Shown here: positions 1 to 6,498 of the stretch, piece by piece
Position numbering within the stretch: position 1 is the first letter of the stretch
How the letters are laid out: every line of letters starts with the position of its first letter
Assembly: GCA_029932445.1 (NCBI GenBank)
Contig: JAOZQB010000165.1
Coordinates: 1-6,509, forward strand
Direction of reading: 5' to 3'
DNA from: Bacteroidales bacterium
GTDB lineage: Bacteria; Bacteroidota; Bacteroidia; Bacteroidales; JAADGE01
Length of the DNA stretch: 6,509 nt
Position numbers and translations under genes: made by a program
Notes under the pieces: model-generated
What the model was told of the DNA's origin: nothing
Database searches by the model: none
Seen by the model: the letters and a program-made list of their open reading frames with translations, nothing else

Positions 1-2558
1 CTGATGCGATTGATAATTCATTGAATGTCCTTCGTTCCAGAATTGATAAATTCGGTGTTGTTCAACCTTCTATTCAAAAACTGGAAGGAAATTCAGGCAG
101 AATATTAATTGAACTTCCCGGGGTAAAAGAACCGAAGCGTGTCAGAAAATTATTGCAGGGAACCGCAAATCTCCAGTTTTGGGAAACTTATTATTATCCT
201 GAAGTATACAGCTATTTTGTGAAAGCAAACGAACGTTTGAAAGAATTGAAAGCGGTTAAAAACGAAATAAAAACTGATTCAAATAAAACTGATAACACCA
301 AAAATGATGAACTCTTGTTAAATGTTGATTCAACTAAACAAGATACGACACTTCAAGAAAGTTTATTGGGCGATTCTTTAAATAATGATAATCCGTTATT
401 GAATAAAACGACTAATAATGATTTAACAAAAAAAGAAGGATTTGATGAATATCAAAAAAACTATCCGCTGTTTGCAGTTTTAATTCCTTATTTAGATAAA
501 AGAAACCAACCAATTAATTCATCTTCAGTCGGTTTTGCACACATGAAAGATACAGCAGAGGTTAATGCGATTTTAAGAATGAAACAAATTAAATCGATTT
601 TCCCTAAAGAAATGCAATTACGATGGGAAGTAAAACCTTTTGATGAAAAAGGTGAATTGTTTAAATTAATAGCATTAAAAGCTAAGAGAGCCGGAAAACC
701 GGCATTGGAAGGTGATGTTGTAGTTAATGCAAGAGAACAAACTGATCCGACTTCAGGAGAATGGGAAGTCTCAATGACGATGAATGCTGAAGGATCTCAA
801 AAATGGGCTTTGGTTACGAAAGAAAATATCGGCAGACAAATTGCGATTGTTTTAGATGATTATGTATATTCGGCACCGGTTGTAAATGCCGAAATCAGAG
901 GAGGTAGTTCTTCTATTTCGGGGCATTTTTCTCAAGAAGAAGCAAAAGACCTTTCAAATATTTTAAAATCAGGGAAATTACAAGCTCCCGCATTAATAAT
1001 TGAAGAGCAAGTGGTCGGTCCTTCATTAGGCCAACAAGCTGTTAATCACGGTATGACTTCCTTTATTTTTGCCTTTATTTTGATTTTAATTTACATGGTA
1101 TTCTTTTATAAGACTGCCGGTTATATTGCAGATATTGCTCTGTTGGTAAATATCTTTTTAATTTTCGGTGTGCTTGCTTCATTGCATGCGGTTTTAACAT
1201 TACCGGGTATTGCAGGTATTGTGCTTACAATCGGGATGTCAGTAGATGCGAATGTGTTGATTTTTGAAAGAATTAAGGAAGAATTGGCTTTGGGAAAAGG
1301 ACTGAAATTGGCTGTCCAAGACGGTTATAAAAATGCTTATTCCGCAATTATTGACTCAAATTTAACAACATTAATTACGGGTATAATTCTTTTTATTTTC
1401 GGTCACGGTCCGATTAAAGGATTTGCTACGACATTGATTATCGGTATTTTAACTTCACTTTTCTCAGCTATTTTTATTACGCGCTTGGTCTTTACTTCTC
1501 GATTGGCAAAAAATAAAGCAACGGAATTTTATACGAAGTTTACAAAAAACGCTTTTAAGAATACAAAAATTGATTTTATCGGAAAACGAAAAATATTTTA
1601 TATAATTTCTGCTTCAATCATTATTCTCGGTTTAGTCTCATTATTTACGAACGGACTAAATTACGGTGTAGATTTTAAAGGAGGAAGAACATTTGTCGTG
1701 AAATTTGATCAACCGGTAAACACACAGGATATCGCAAATAATCTTAAAATTGCTTTTGGTGAAGCTCCGGAAGTTAAAACATACGGAACATCTGACCAAG
1801 TGAAAATAATCACAAAATTTATGGTTAACAGTAAAGCAGAAAATGCAGATAATATTGTTGAACAAAAATTATTTGAAGGATTAAAACCTGCTTTAGGACC
1901 GAATGTAACACTTGAAAAATTCTTAAGTGATTATCGGGAAAGTTCGCATAAAGTAGGCCCGACAATTGCAGATGATATTAAAATTGCTGCACTTTGGGCA
2001 ATCATTTTTTCACTTTTAGCTATTTTTCTTTACATTTTTGTACGTTTCCGAAATTGGCAATTTGGATTGGGAGCTATCGCTGCATTGGGACATGATGTTC
2101 TGATTGTAATAGGCTTATACTCTTTGTTATACAATTTTATGCCGTTTTCATTGGAAATAAATCAGGCATTTGTTGCGGCAATTCTTACGGTTGTCGGTTA
2201 TTCGGTAAATGATACCGTTGTTGTTTTTGACCGTATCAGAGAATATTTGAAATTCTCAAAAACAAGAGATAAGAAAATTCTGTATAATGATGCTTTGAAC
2301 AGCACATTAAGCCGAACGTTTAATACATCAGTAAGTACTTTTATTGTTTTATTGGCAATCTTTTTATTCGGAGGAGAAGCTATTCAGGGCTTTGTTTTCG
2401 CTTTATTAATCGGGATTGTAGTAGGAACATATTCTTCACTGTTTATTGCAACACCTGTCGTGTTTGATTCAGTAAAACATAAAGTGGTTGAGTCGGTTTC
2501 TAAACAAAAAAATAAAAAATATCTCGGCGGTAAAAAGAAAGAAAAAACTAATAAATAA
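1..2558 (+). CDS. secDF: Protein translocase subunit SecDF (SecD-SecF fusion), 5'-truncated by window edge
   Basis: SecDF is an inner-membrane accessory of the SecYEG translocon that uses the proton gradient to help pull and release exported proteins. The reading frame is open from base 3 (DAIDNS before the TTG at 21), and the first residues align with the interior of SecD (LRSRIDKFGV, like LRNRVNQLGV in E. coli), so that TTG is not the start. From memory of family lengths, roughly 150-200 N-terminal residues, including TM1, lie outside the window. Counting from base 21, a periplasmic P1 region (to about 345) carries a low-complexity insertion at about 70-146. SecD membrane helices follow (about 345-490), with the signature IGMSVDANVLIFERI and its conserved Asp409. 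SecF starts near 520, with NYGVDFKGGR (547-556), VGYSVNDTVVVFDRIRE (725-741) and conserved Arg765 in TLSRTFNTS. The Asp/Arg pair matches charged residues implicated in proton coupling. The C-terminal tail is Lys-rich. Family assignment is secure. Confidence 0.97.
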   Translation, partial: DAIDNSLNVLRSRIDKFGVVQPSIQKLEGNSGRILIELPGVKEPKRVRKLLQGTANLQFWETYYYPEVYSYFVKANERLKELKAVKNEIKTDSNKTDNTKNDELLLNVDSTKQDTTLQESLLGDSLNNDNPLLNKTTNNDLTKKEGFDEYQKNYPLFAVLIPYLDKRNQPINSSSVGFAHMKDTAEVNAILRMKQIKSIFPKEMQLRWEVKPFDEKGELFKLIALKAKRAGKPALEGDVVVNAREQTDPTSGEWEVSMTMNAEGSQKWALVTKENIGRQIAIVLDDYVYSAPVVNAEIRGGSSSISGHFSQEEAKDLSNILKSGKLQAPALIIEEQVVGPSLGQQAVNHGMTSFIFAFILILIYMVFFYKTAGYIADIALLVNIFLIFGVLASLHAVLTLPGIAGIVLTIGMSVDANVLIFERIKEELALGKGLKLAVQDGYKNAYSAIIDSNLTTLITGIILFIFGHGPIKGFATTLIIGILTSLFSAIFITRLVFTSRLAKNKATEFYTKFTKNAFKNTKIDFIGKRKIFYIISASIIILGLVSLFTNGLNYGVDFKGGRTFVVKFDQPVNTQDIANNLKIAFGEAPEVKTYGTSDQVKIITKFMVNSKAENADNIVEQKLFEGLKPALGPNVTLEKFLSDYRESSHKVGPTIADDIKIAALWAIIFSLLAIFLYIFVRFRNWQFGLGAIAALGHDVLIVIGLYSLLYNFMPFSLEINQAFVAAILTVVGYSVNDTVVVFDRIREYLKFSKTRDKKILYNDALNSTLSRTFNTSVSTFIVLLAIFLFGGEAIQGFVFALLIGIVVGTYSSLFIATPVVFDSVKHKVVESVSKQKNKKYLGGKKKEKTNK

Positions 2559-2579
2559 TAATATATTTTATTTTATTTG

Positions 2580-2610
2580 AAAGCCTTGATTTTTTATCAG
2601 GGCTTTTTTT
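2580..2610 (+). terminator. Rho-independent terminator downstream of secDF
   Basis: An 11-bp stem (AAAGCCTTGAT at 2580-2590 with ATCAGGGCTTT at 2596-2606, one G-U wobble) closes a TTTTT loop and runs into an uninterrupted T tract ending at 2610. It begins 21 bases after the secDF stop codon and lies upstream of tatA, so it should end most secDF transcripts and separate the two genes. On the minus strand the stem is followed by only a few T-rich bases and no gene ends there, so it is probably one-directional. Confidence 0.9.
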
Positions 2611-2612
2611 AT

Positions 2613-2620
2613 TAAATTTG
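2613..2620 (+). promoter_or_regulatory. Possible -7 promoter element (TAAATTTG) for tatA
   Basis: TAAATTTG matches the Bacteroidota -7 consensus TAnnTTTG exactly and sits just after the secDF terminator, where a promoter for the next transcript is expected. The nearest upstream TTG (2586-2588) is 24 bases away, longer than the usual spacing of about 19-21 to the -33 element, so only half of the promoter is convincing. The start site would fall near 2625-2628 and leave a very short leader. In DNA this AT-rich the octamer could occur by chance. Confidence 0.35.
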
Positions 2621-2634
2621 GAAAAAAAATAATT

Positions 2635-2916
2635 ATGACACCTTTATTTATCAGCGGCGGCGAAATCATTTTTATTTTATTAGCAATTTTATTATTGTTC
2701 GGAGCAGATAAACTTCCGGAAATTGCTCGTACGATAGGAAAAGGTATTAGGCAGTTTAAAGATGCAGCAGAAGATATTAAAAATGAAGTTAAAAAAGAAA
2801 CTGAAGCGGAAGGCAATGAATTTGCTGATGATTTAAAAGAAAAAAAAAAAACGGCCGAAGAGTTAAAAAATAATGTAAAAAAATACAAAATCTTTGAAAA
2901 TAATAATTTAGATTAA
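2635..2916 (+). CDS. tatA: Twin-arginine translocase subunit TatA/TatE family
   Basis: TatA multimerises with TatC in the inner membrane to move folded twin-arginine proteins across it. The 93-residue product has the canonical layout. A short N-terminus leads into one membrane helix (about 8-22, with a polar Glu10). The hinge FGADKLPE (22-29) follows, then the amphipathic helix IARTIGKGIRQFKDA (30-44), and finally a charged Lys/Glu-rich tail (about 46-93). The FG-x-x-KLPE-x-AR-x-x-GK pattern is diagnostic of the TatA/B/E superfamily. Length and the absence of a long C-terminal region favour TatA/E over TatB. The ATG follows an A-rich leader with no clear Shine-Dalgarno sequence. The gene lies 76 bases after secDF, across a terminator, and 29 bases before the next gene, with which it is probably cotranscribed. 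No tatC is visible. A run of 12 A at 2840-2851 lies in the tail-coding part. Confidence 0.93.
   Translation: MTPLFISGGEIIFILLAILLLFGADKLPEIARTIGKGIRQFKDAAEDIKNEVKKETEAEGNEFADDLKEKKKTAEELKNNVKKYKIFENNNLD
2840..2851 (+). repeat. Homopolymer run of 12 A inside tatA
   Basis: Twelve consecutive A residues encode the second and third bases of Glu69, then Lys70-72 and the first base of Thr73. Losing one A gives RPKS then a stop; gaining one gives NGRRVKK then a stop. Either way only about the last 20 residues are lost, and the membrane and amphipathic helices stay intact. Such runs are prone to polymerase slippage and to sequencing error. Confidence 0.8.
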
Positions 2917-2920
2917 ATTT

Positions 2921-2943
2921 AATGATATATTAATTTTATCATT
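2921..2943 (+). other. Small AT-rich inverted repeat before the kinase-like gene
   Basis: AATGATA (2921-2927) and TATCATT (2937-2943) are perfect reverse complements around a 9-base spacer, ending two bases before the ATG at 2946. An RNA hairpin here would cover the ribosome-binding region. With only one G-C pair it would be weak, no T tract follows, and a 7-bp match in AT-rich sequence may be chance. It could equally be a protein-binding dyad. Confidence 0.25.
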
Positions 2944-2945
2944 CA

Positions 2946-5933
2946 ATGAATGAAAACCATGAAACAGTAAATGAGATTTTAAAAACAGCTTACTCCAAAA
3001 GCGATGTTCTATATAAACTTATGAGCTTTCGAGTTAAGAAAATTCTGTTGGTTGCTCATTTGTATGATGCTTTAAGTATTGAACGCGAAGGACGATTAGA
3101 TGATGCTGTAAGAGGAGATTATTACAAAATGAATTTATCTTCTGCACCTGAAATAATAAAATCATTATCTTACAGAGATGCTTTAAAAAAACTTAAAAAT
3201 TCCGATTTTGACCTTGTTATTATAATGGCGGGTATTGATAAAAGAACACCGCTGAAAATAGCAGATAAAATTAAAATAATTTATCCGGAACTGCCTGTGT
3301 ATCTGCTTGTTAATAATAATGCAGATATAAGCTATTATAAAAAAAGTTACGACAAACTTTCAGGCATCGAGAATATCTTTGTTTGGAACGGTGATTCAAA
3401 TATTTTTTTATCAATCGTAAAATTATATGAAGATAAAGTAAACGTTAAAAATGATACAAAAATAGGTTTGTCAAGAATTATTCTTTTGGTTGAAGATACG
3501 GAACGGTATTATTCTCGCTATATTCCTATTCTGTATAAAAGCGTTATGGAACAAACGCAACGTATAATTGAAGATGCTGATAAATCAGATGATTTGCAGA
3601 AACTTTTGAAGATGCGCTTAAGACCGAAAATTTTATTGGCTACAAATTATGAAGAAGCAATAAGAATATATAAAAGGTATAAAAACTATATTTTAAGTGT
3701 TATTTCAGACGTAAAATTTAAAAAAGACGGAACTATTAATAATAAAGCCGGGTTTCATTTAATCAATTATATAAAAACAAAAACGCCTAATATTCCTACT
3801 GCTATTCAATCTTCCGATAAGGAAAATAAATTTCTTGCAGAAACAAAATATAAATCCAGATTTATTGATAAGAATTCTAACAGTTTGTTAGCGGATATCA
3901 TGGATTTTATTATGTATAATTTGGGTTTTGGTGATTTTATTTTTAGAAATATAAATGGAGACGAAGTGGCAAGGGCAGTTGACATGGACGATTTCTATTT
4001 GCGTTTGCACGATATAAGTGATGAAAGTTTGGCTTACCATGCCGGTAAAAATCATTTTTCATTATGGCTTCGAGCACGCGGTGAATTGCATTTGTCCGAA
4101 TTAATAGAACCTGTAAAAATTGCTGATTTTAAGGATATTAATGAATTAAGAGACCATTTAATACAATCTTTTTTTAACAATAAAGTTGAGAAAAATAAAG
4201 GCAAAATTATCAGTGTTGATGACCCTACGGTAATCGATGACAGCAATATCGGAATTTTGGCTTCAGGAGCTCTGGGAGGAAAAGGCAGAGGATTGGCATT
4301 TATCAGTAATTTAATTTACAATTTTAACATTAATCAGTACATTCCGGGTATTAAACTAACAACTCCTAAAACATTTATTATCGGTACGGATGAGTACGAT
4401 GAATTTATTAAGAAAAATAATTTGTTTGAAAAGGCCGTAAAAGAAACCGATAAAAATAAGTTATTTAAAATGTTTTCAAAAAATAACTTAAGTCATATAT
4501 TAATCAGAAGGTTACTTAAGATTCTTGAATTAACAAATAAACCTTTGGCTGTTCGATCATCAGGATTATTTGAGGATTCACTTTTGCAACCTTTTGCCGG
4601 TGTTTTTTCAACCTATTTGTTGCCAAACAATCATACTGATATTACACACCGCTTAGAAGAGTTAATAACGGCAATAAAACTCGTATTTGCTTCCGTCTTT
4701 TCAGAAACTTCAAAAAATTATATCAATGCCGTAAATTATGAAATTGAAGAAGAGAAAATGGCTGTCATTATTCAGGAAGTTGTCGGAAATCAGTATAATC
4801 AATATTATTTCCCGCAAATAAGCGGAACAGCTCAATCTTTTAATTATTATCCTTTCGGAAAAATTGAACCTGAAGACGGAATTGTTGTTGCAGCTGTCGG
4901 TTTAGGAATTTATGTCGTTGAAGGTGAAAAAGCATATCGTTTTTCACCAAAACATCCGACTTTACAAAATAATTCAGAAAAAGATTTATTTAAAAATACG
5001 CAAACTGAATTTTATGCCGTTGATTTATCAAAAGAAAAAATTGATTTTAAGAAAGGCGAAACAGCCGGATTAATTCGATTGTCAATCAGCGATGCAGAAC
5101 GTATTAATAAAGACAGAATGAAACATTGTTTATCTGTTTATAATCCCGATAACAATGCGATTTATCCCGGAATTGATAAATACGGACCGAGGATTGTAAA
5201 TTTTGCCAATATCTTGAAATTTAATTATATTCCTTTGGCAGAATCTGTTTCAACCATTTTATATATAATGAAAGAAACAATGGGAACACCGGTAGAGATT
5301 GAATTTGCCGTTGATTTGAATTTAAATAAAAATAAAGAAGCATCATTATATCTTCTCCAAGTAAAACCTTTAATCGGTAATTCTCAGAATTATAATATTA
5401 ATTTGCAGAAATCGGATATTAAAAATGCTGTTTTATTCTCGGAAAATGCCATGGGAAACGGTAAAATTAAAGCTGTAAAAGATGTTATTTTTGTATCACC
5501 CGAAACGTTTGATAAATCAAAAACAGAACAAATTGCTCGAGAAATTGCCGAACTTAATAAAAAAATGACAGAACAAAATAAATCCTATGTCTTAATAGGA
5601 CCGGGGAGGTGGGGGACTCGTGATAAATGGATCGGTATTCCTGTTAATTGGACTCAAATTTCAAAGGCAAAAGTGATTGTCGAAACAAGTCTGGAGGATT
5701 TTCCGTTGGAAGCATCGGCAGGCTCACATTTTTTTTATAATGTAACTTCAATGAATGTCGCTTATTTATCTGTAAATCACAAAAGTGCAAATTGTTTGAT
5801 AAAATGGGACATATTAAATAATCAGAGTTTAAAGGAGGAGACAAAATTTGTTAAACACATTGAGTTTAAAAAACCGTTAAAGATACAAATTGACGGTAAA
5901 AAAAGGATTGCAGTGATTGAAGAAGGAAAATAG
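2946..5933 (+). CDS. Receiver-domain / PEP-synthase-like (PPDK N-terminal, ATP-grasp) fusion protein of unknown substrate
   Basis: A 995-residue, apparently cytoplasmic protein with no signal peptide or membrane helices. Residues about 30-160 look like a degenerate receiver fold (KKILLVAHLYDAL, DFDLVIIMAG) lacking the acidic pair. Residues about 177-325 form a better receiver: Glu183/Asp184, candidate phosphoacceptor Asp255, Ser289 and Lys309. A linker (about 337-410) contains the motif WLRARGELHLSELIEP. Residues about 424-810 resemble the nucleotide-binding domain of PEP synthase and pyruvate phosphate dikinase: LGGKGRGLAF (Lys446), AVRSSGLFEDS (Arg537, Glu543, Asp544), FAG (550-552), IIQE (Gln610), VEIEF (783-787) and LLQVKP (803-808). 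The last 150 residues carry YVLIGPGRWGT (881-891) and GSHFFYNVTS (926-935). I see no phosphohistidine swivel domain or PEP-binding barrel, so complete PEP synthase activity is not supported. A phosphotransfer role controlled by receiver phosphorylation is inference. It starts 29 bases after tatA, probably in the same transcript, at the ATG in this position. Confidence 0.85.
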   Translation: MNENHETVNEILKTAYSKSDVLYKLMSFRVKKILLVAHLYDALSIEREGRLDDAVRGDYYKMNLSSAPEIIKSLSYRDALKKLKNSDFDLVIIMAGIDKRTPLKIADKIKIIYPELPVYLLVNNNADISYYKKSYDKLSGIENIFVWNGDSNIFLSIVKLYEDKVNVKNDTKIGLSRIILLVEDTERYYSRYIPILYKSVMEQTQRIIEDADKSDDLQKLLKMRLRPKILLATNYEEAIRIYKRYKNYILSVISDVKFKKDGTINNKAGFHLINYIKTKTPNIPTAIQSSDKENKFLAETKYKSRFIDKNSNSLLADIMDFIMYNLGFGDFIFRNINGDEVARAVDMDDFYLRLHDISDESLAYHAGKNHFSLWLRARGELHLSELIEPVKIADFKDINELRDHLIQSFFNNKVEKNKGKIISVDDPTVIDDSNIGILASGALGGKGRGLAFISNLIYNFNINQYIPGIKLTTPKTFIIGTDEYDEFIKKNNLFEKAVKETDKNKLFKMFSKNNLSHILIRRLLKILELTNKPLAVRSSGLFEDSLLQPFAGVFSTYLLPNNHTDITHRLEELITAIKLVFASVFSETSKNYINAVNYEIEEEKMAVIIQEVVGNQYNQYYFPQISGTAQSFNYYPFGKIEPEDGIVVAAVGLGIYVVEGEKAYRFSPKHPTLQNNSEKDLFKNTQTEFYAVDLSKEKIDFKKGETAGLIRLSISDAERINKDRMKHCLSVYNPDNNAIYPGIDKYGPRIVNFANILKFNYIPLAESVSTILYIMKETMGTPVEIEFAVDLNLNKNKEASLYLLQVKPLIGNSQNYNINLQKSDIKNAVLFSENAMGNGKIKAVKDVIFVSPETFDKSKTEQIAREIAELNKKMTEQNKSYVLIGPGRWGTRDKWIGIPVNWTQISKAKVIVETSLEDFPLEASAGSHFFYNVTSMNVAYLSVNHKSANCLIKWDILNNQSLKEETKFVKHIEFKKPLKIQIDGKKRIAVIEEGK

Positions 5934-5952
5934 ATTAATTCCGTTTTAGAAT

Positions 5953-6282
5953 TTAGATTGAGTCTCTTATATCAATAAGCATGGATTTAATTTTTTTTAA
6001 TCGCTTAACAACTTCAAAATTTTGAACTGTATCTTCTTGATTCTCTTTGAGCTTTAATTTTACGCCTTCTAAAGTCAATTTTTTCTCTTTTACCAAATAA
6101 TATATAAGGTGCAGATTGTCAATGTCTTTCGAAGTAAAAAGACGATTGCCTTTTTTGTTCTTTTTAGGTTTTAGGATTGAAAACTGATTTTCCCAATAAC
6201 GTATTAAGGAAACGTTTACATCAAACATTTCAGCAACTTCTCCGATCGTATAATAAAGCTTATCTTCTTTTATATTTTCCAT
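5953..6282 (-). CDS. MerR-family transcriptional regulator (small, no effector domain)
   Basis: A 109-residue DNA-binding protein. Residues 11-34 (YTIGEVAEMFDVNVSLIRYWENQF) form the MerR winged-helix HTH. The wing has the typical G-N-R-L-F-T segment (45-50), followed by the second helical pair IDNLHLIYYLVKEKKLTLEGVKLKLK. A short charged helix (about 83-109) could serve as the dimerisation coiled coil. There are no cysteines and no effector-binding domain, so metal or redox sensing as in classical MerR is unlikely. It resembles the short MerR-like regulators common in Bacteroidota. A GTG at 6300 would add six residues (MYILKF), but it overlaps the TAACTTTG promoter-like element and the added residues do not match the family, so I chose the ATG at 6282. 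The gene converges on the upstream kinase-like gene with 19 bases between stop codons and no evident terminator hairpin. Its target is unknown. Confidence 0.9.
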   Translation of the reverse strand: MENIKEDKLYYTIGEVAEMFDVNVSLIRYWENQFSILKPKKNKKGNRLFTSKDIDNLHLIYYLVKEKKLTLEGVKLKLKENQEDTVQNFEVVKRLKKIKSMLIDIRDSI

Positions 6283-6299
6283 GAATTTTAAAATATACA

Positions 6300-6307
6300 C
6301 AAAGTTA
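6300..6307 (-). promoter_or_regulatory. Possible -7 promoter element (TAACTTTG) for the MerR gene
   Basis: Read on the minus strand, TAACTTTG matches the Bacteroidota -7 consensus TAnnTTTG and ends 17 bases before the chosen ATG, giving a short leader. I find no TTG/TTTG -33 partner at the usual spacing. A perfect 10-bp palindrome (ATTTTAAAAT, 6285-6294) lies between this element and the ATG, over the expected transcription start. It could be an operator for autoregulation, but such AT-only palindromes arise easily here. Confidence 0.4.
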
Positions 6308-6354
6308 ATAAAATATAATGGGTCTTGTTGATTAAGGTGAGTAAAAATATTTTA

Positions 6355-6374
6355 TAAACCCCAATCGGGGTTTA
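6355..6374. repeat. Hairpin A1 of intergenic array
   Basis: TAAACCCC (6355-6362) pairs perfectly with GGGGTTTA (6367-6374) around an AATC loop. The sequence running out of the right arm, GGGGTTTAATTC, matches the corresponding part of hairpin A2 (GGAGTTCAATAC) at 9 of 12 positions. There is no following T tract on either strand, so it is not a normal terminator. Its right arm overlaps the outermost four pairs of hairpin B1. Confidence 0.8.
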
Positions 6375-6417
6375 ATTCTAATAACCTTATGTACAACATA
6401 AGGTTATTAGAATTAAA
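6371..6417. repeat. Hairpin B1: 22-bp perfect inverted repeat with 3-base loop
   Basis: Bases 6371-6392 and 6396-6417 are exact reverse complements around an ACA loop, with the core AACCTTATGT / ACATAAGGTT. A perfect 22-bp stem is far beyond chance. No T tract follows on the plus strand (AAG follows the stem) or on the minus strand (CCCC follows), which argues against an intrinsic terminator. The right arm contains GGTTATTAGAATT (6402-6414), which closely matches the tail of hairpin B2. Confidence 0.9.
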
Positions 6418-6423
6418 AAGCCG

Positions 6424-6441
6424 GAACTCCGACAGGAGTTC
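6424..6441. repeat. Hairpin A2 of intergenic array
   Basis: GAACTCC (6424-6430) pairs with GGAGTTC (6435-6441) around a GACA loop. Like A1 it has a G/C-rich stem, a 4-base loop, and an exit sequence in which AAT follows GTT(T/C). The stem bases differ from A1 yet stay fully complementary. TACCTTTG (6444-6451), just after it, fits the -7 promoter consensus, but no plus-strand gene follows inside the window. Confidence 0.75.
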
Positions 6442-6479
6442 AATACCTTTGGCGTTGTTGTTTTCAATTCATTCATCAT

Positions 6480-6498
6480 CCACAGATTGCATCTGTGG
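6480..6498. repeat. Hairpin B2 of intergenic array
   Basis: CCACAGAT (6480-6487) and ATCTGTGG (6491-6498) form a perfect 8-bp stem around TGC. The exit sequence GGTTATTATTATT (6497-6509) matches GGTTATTAGAATT of hairpin B1 at 11 of 13 positions and runs to the window edge. The array may therefore continue to the right. Confidence 0.8.

Noticed and set aside
21..23. TTG as the start codon of secDF
   Set aside because: The frame is open to the left edge and the residues on both sides match the interior of SecD, so the gene begins outside the window.
1656..1865. Minus-strand open frame inside secDF
   Set aside because: It lies wholly within the conserved SecF coding region and has low-complexity Phe/Cys/Ile composition, as expected for a shadow frame.
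2568..2888. 106-codon open frame on the minus strand opposite tatA
   Set aside because: It is a shadow of the AT-rich tatA coding strand: a Phe/Ser/Ile-rich product that resembles no family I know and overlaps the secDF terminator and a well-supported gene.
2893..2921. Possible promoter for the kinase-like gene (TTTG at 2893, TAAATTTA at 2914)
   Set aside because: The last base departs from TAnnTTTG and the spacing is about 17, shorter than usual; cotranscription with tatA is simpler.
4052..4246. Minus-strand open frame inside the kinase-like gene
   Set aside because: Shadow of the sense frame; no recognisable domain and no promoter-like element.
5644..5844. Minus-strand open frame near the 3' end of the kinase-like gene
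   Set aside because: It overlaps the conserved GSHFF region on the other strand and has no recognisable family features.
5830..5850. Strong Shine-Dalgarno-like AAAGGAGGAG followed by a TTG
   Set aside because: It encodes KEETKF in frame within the kinase-like protein, no separate gene follows, and the genes here do not appear to use Shine-Dalgarno sites.
6298..6300. GTG as the start codon of the MerR gene
   Set aside because: It overlaps the TAACTTTG promoter-like element, and the six extra residues are not part of the MerR fold; the ATG at 6282 fits better.
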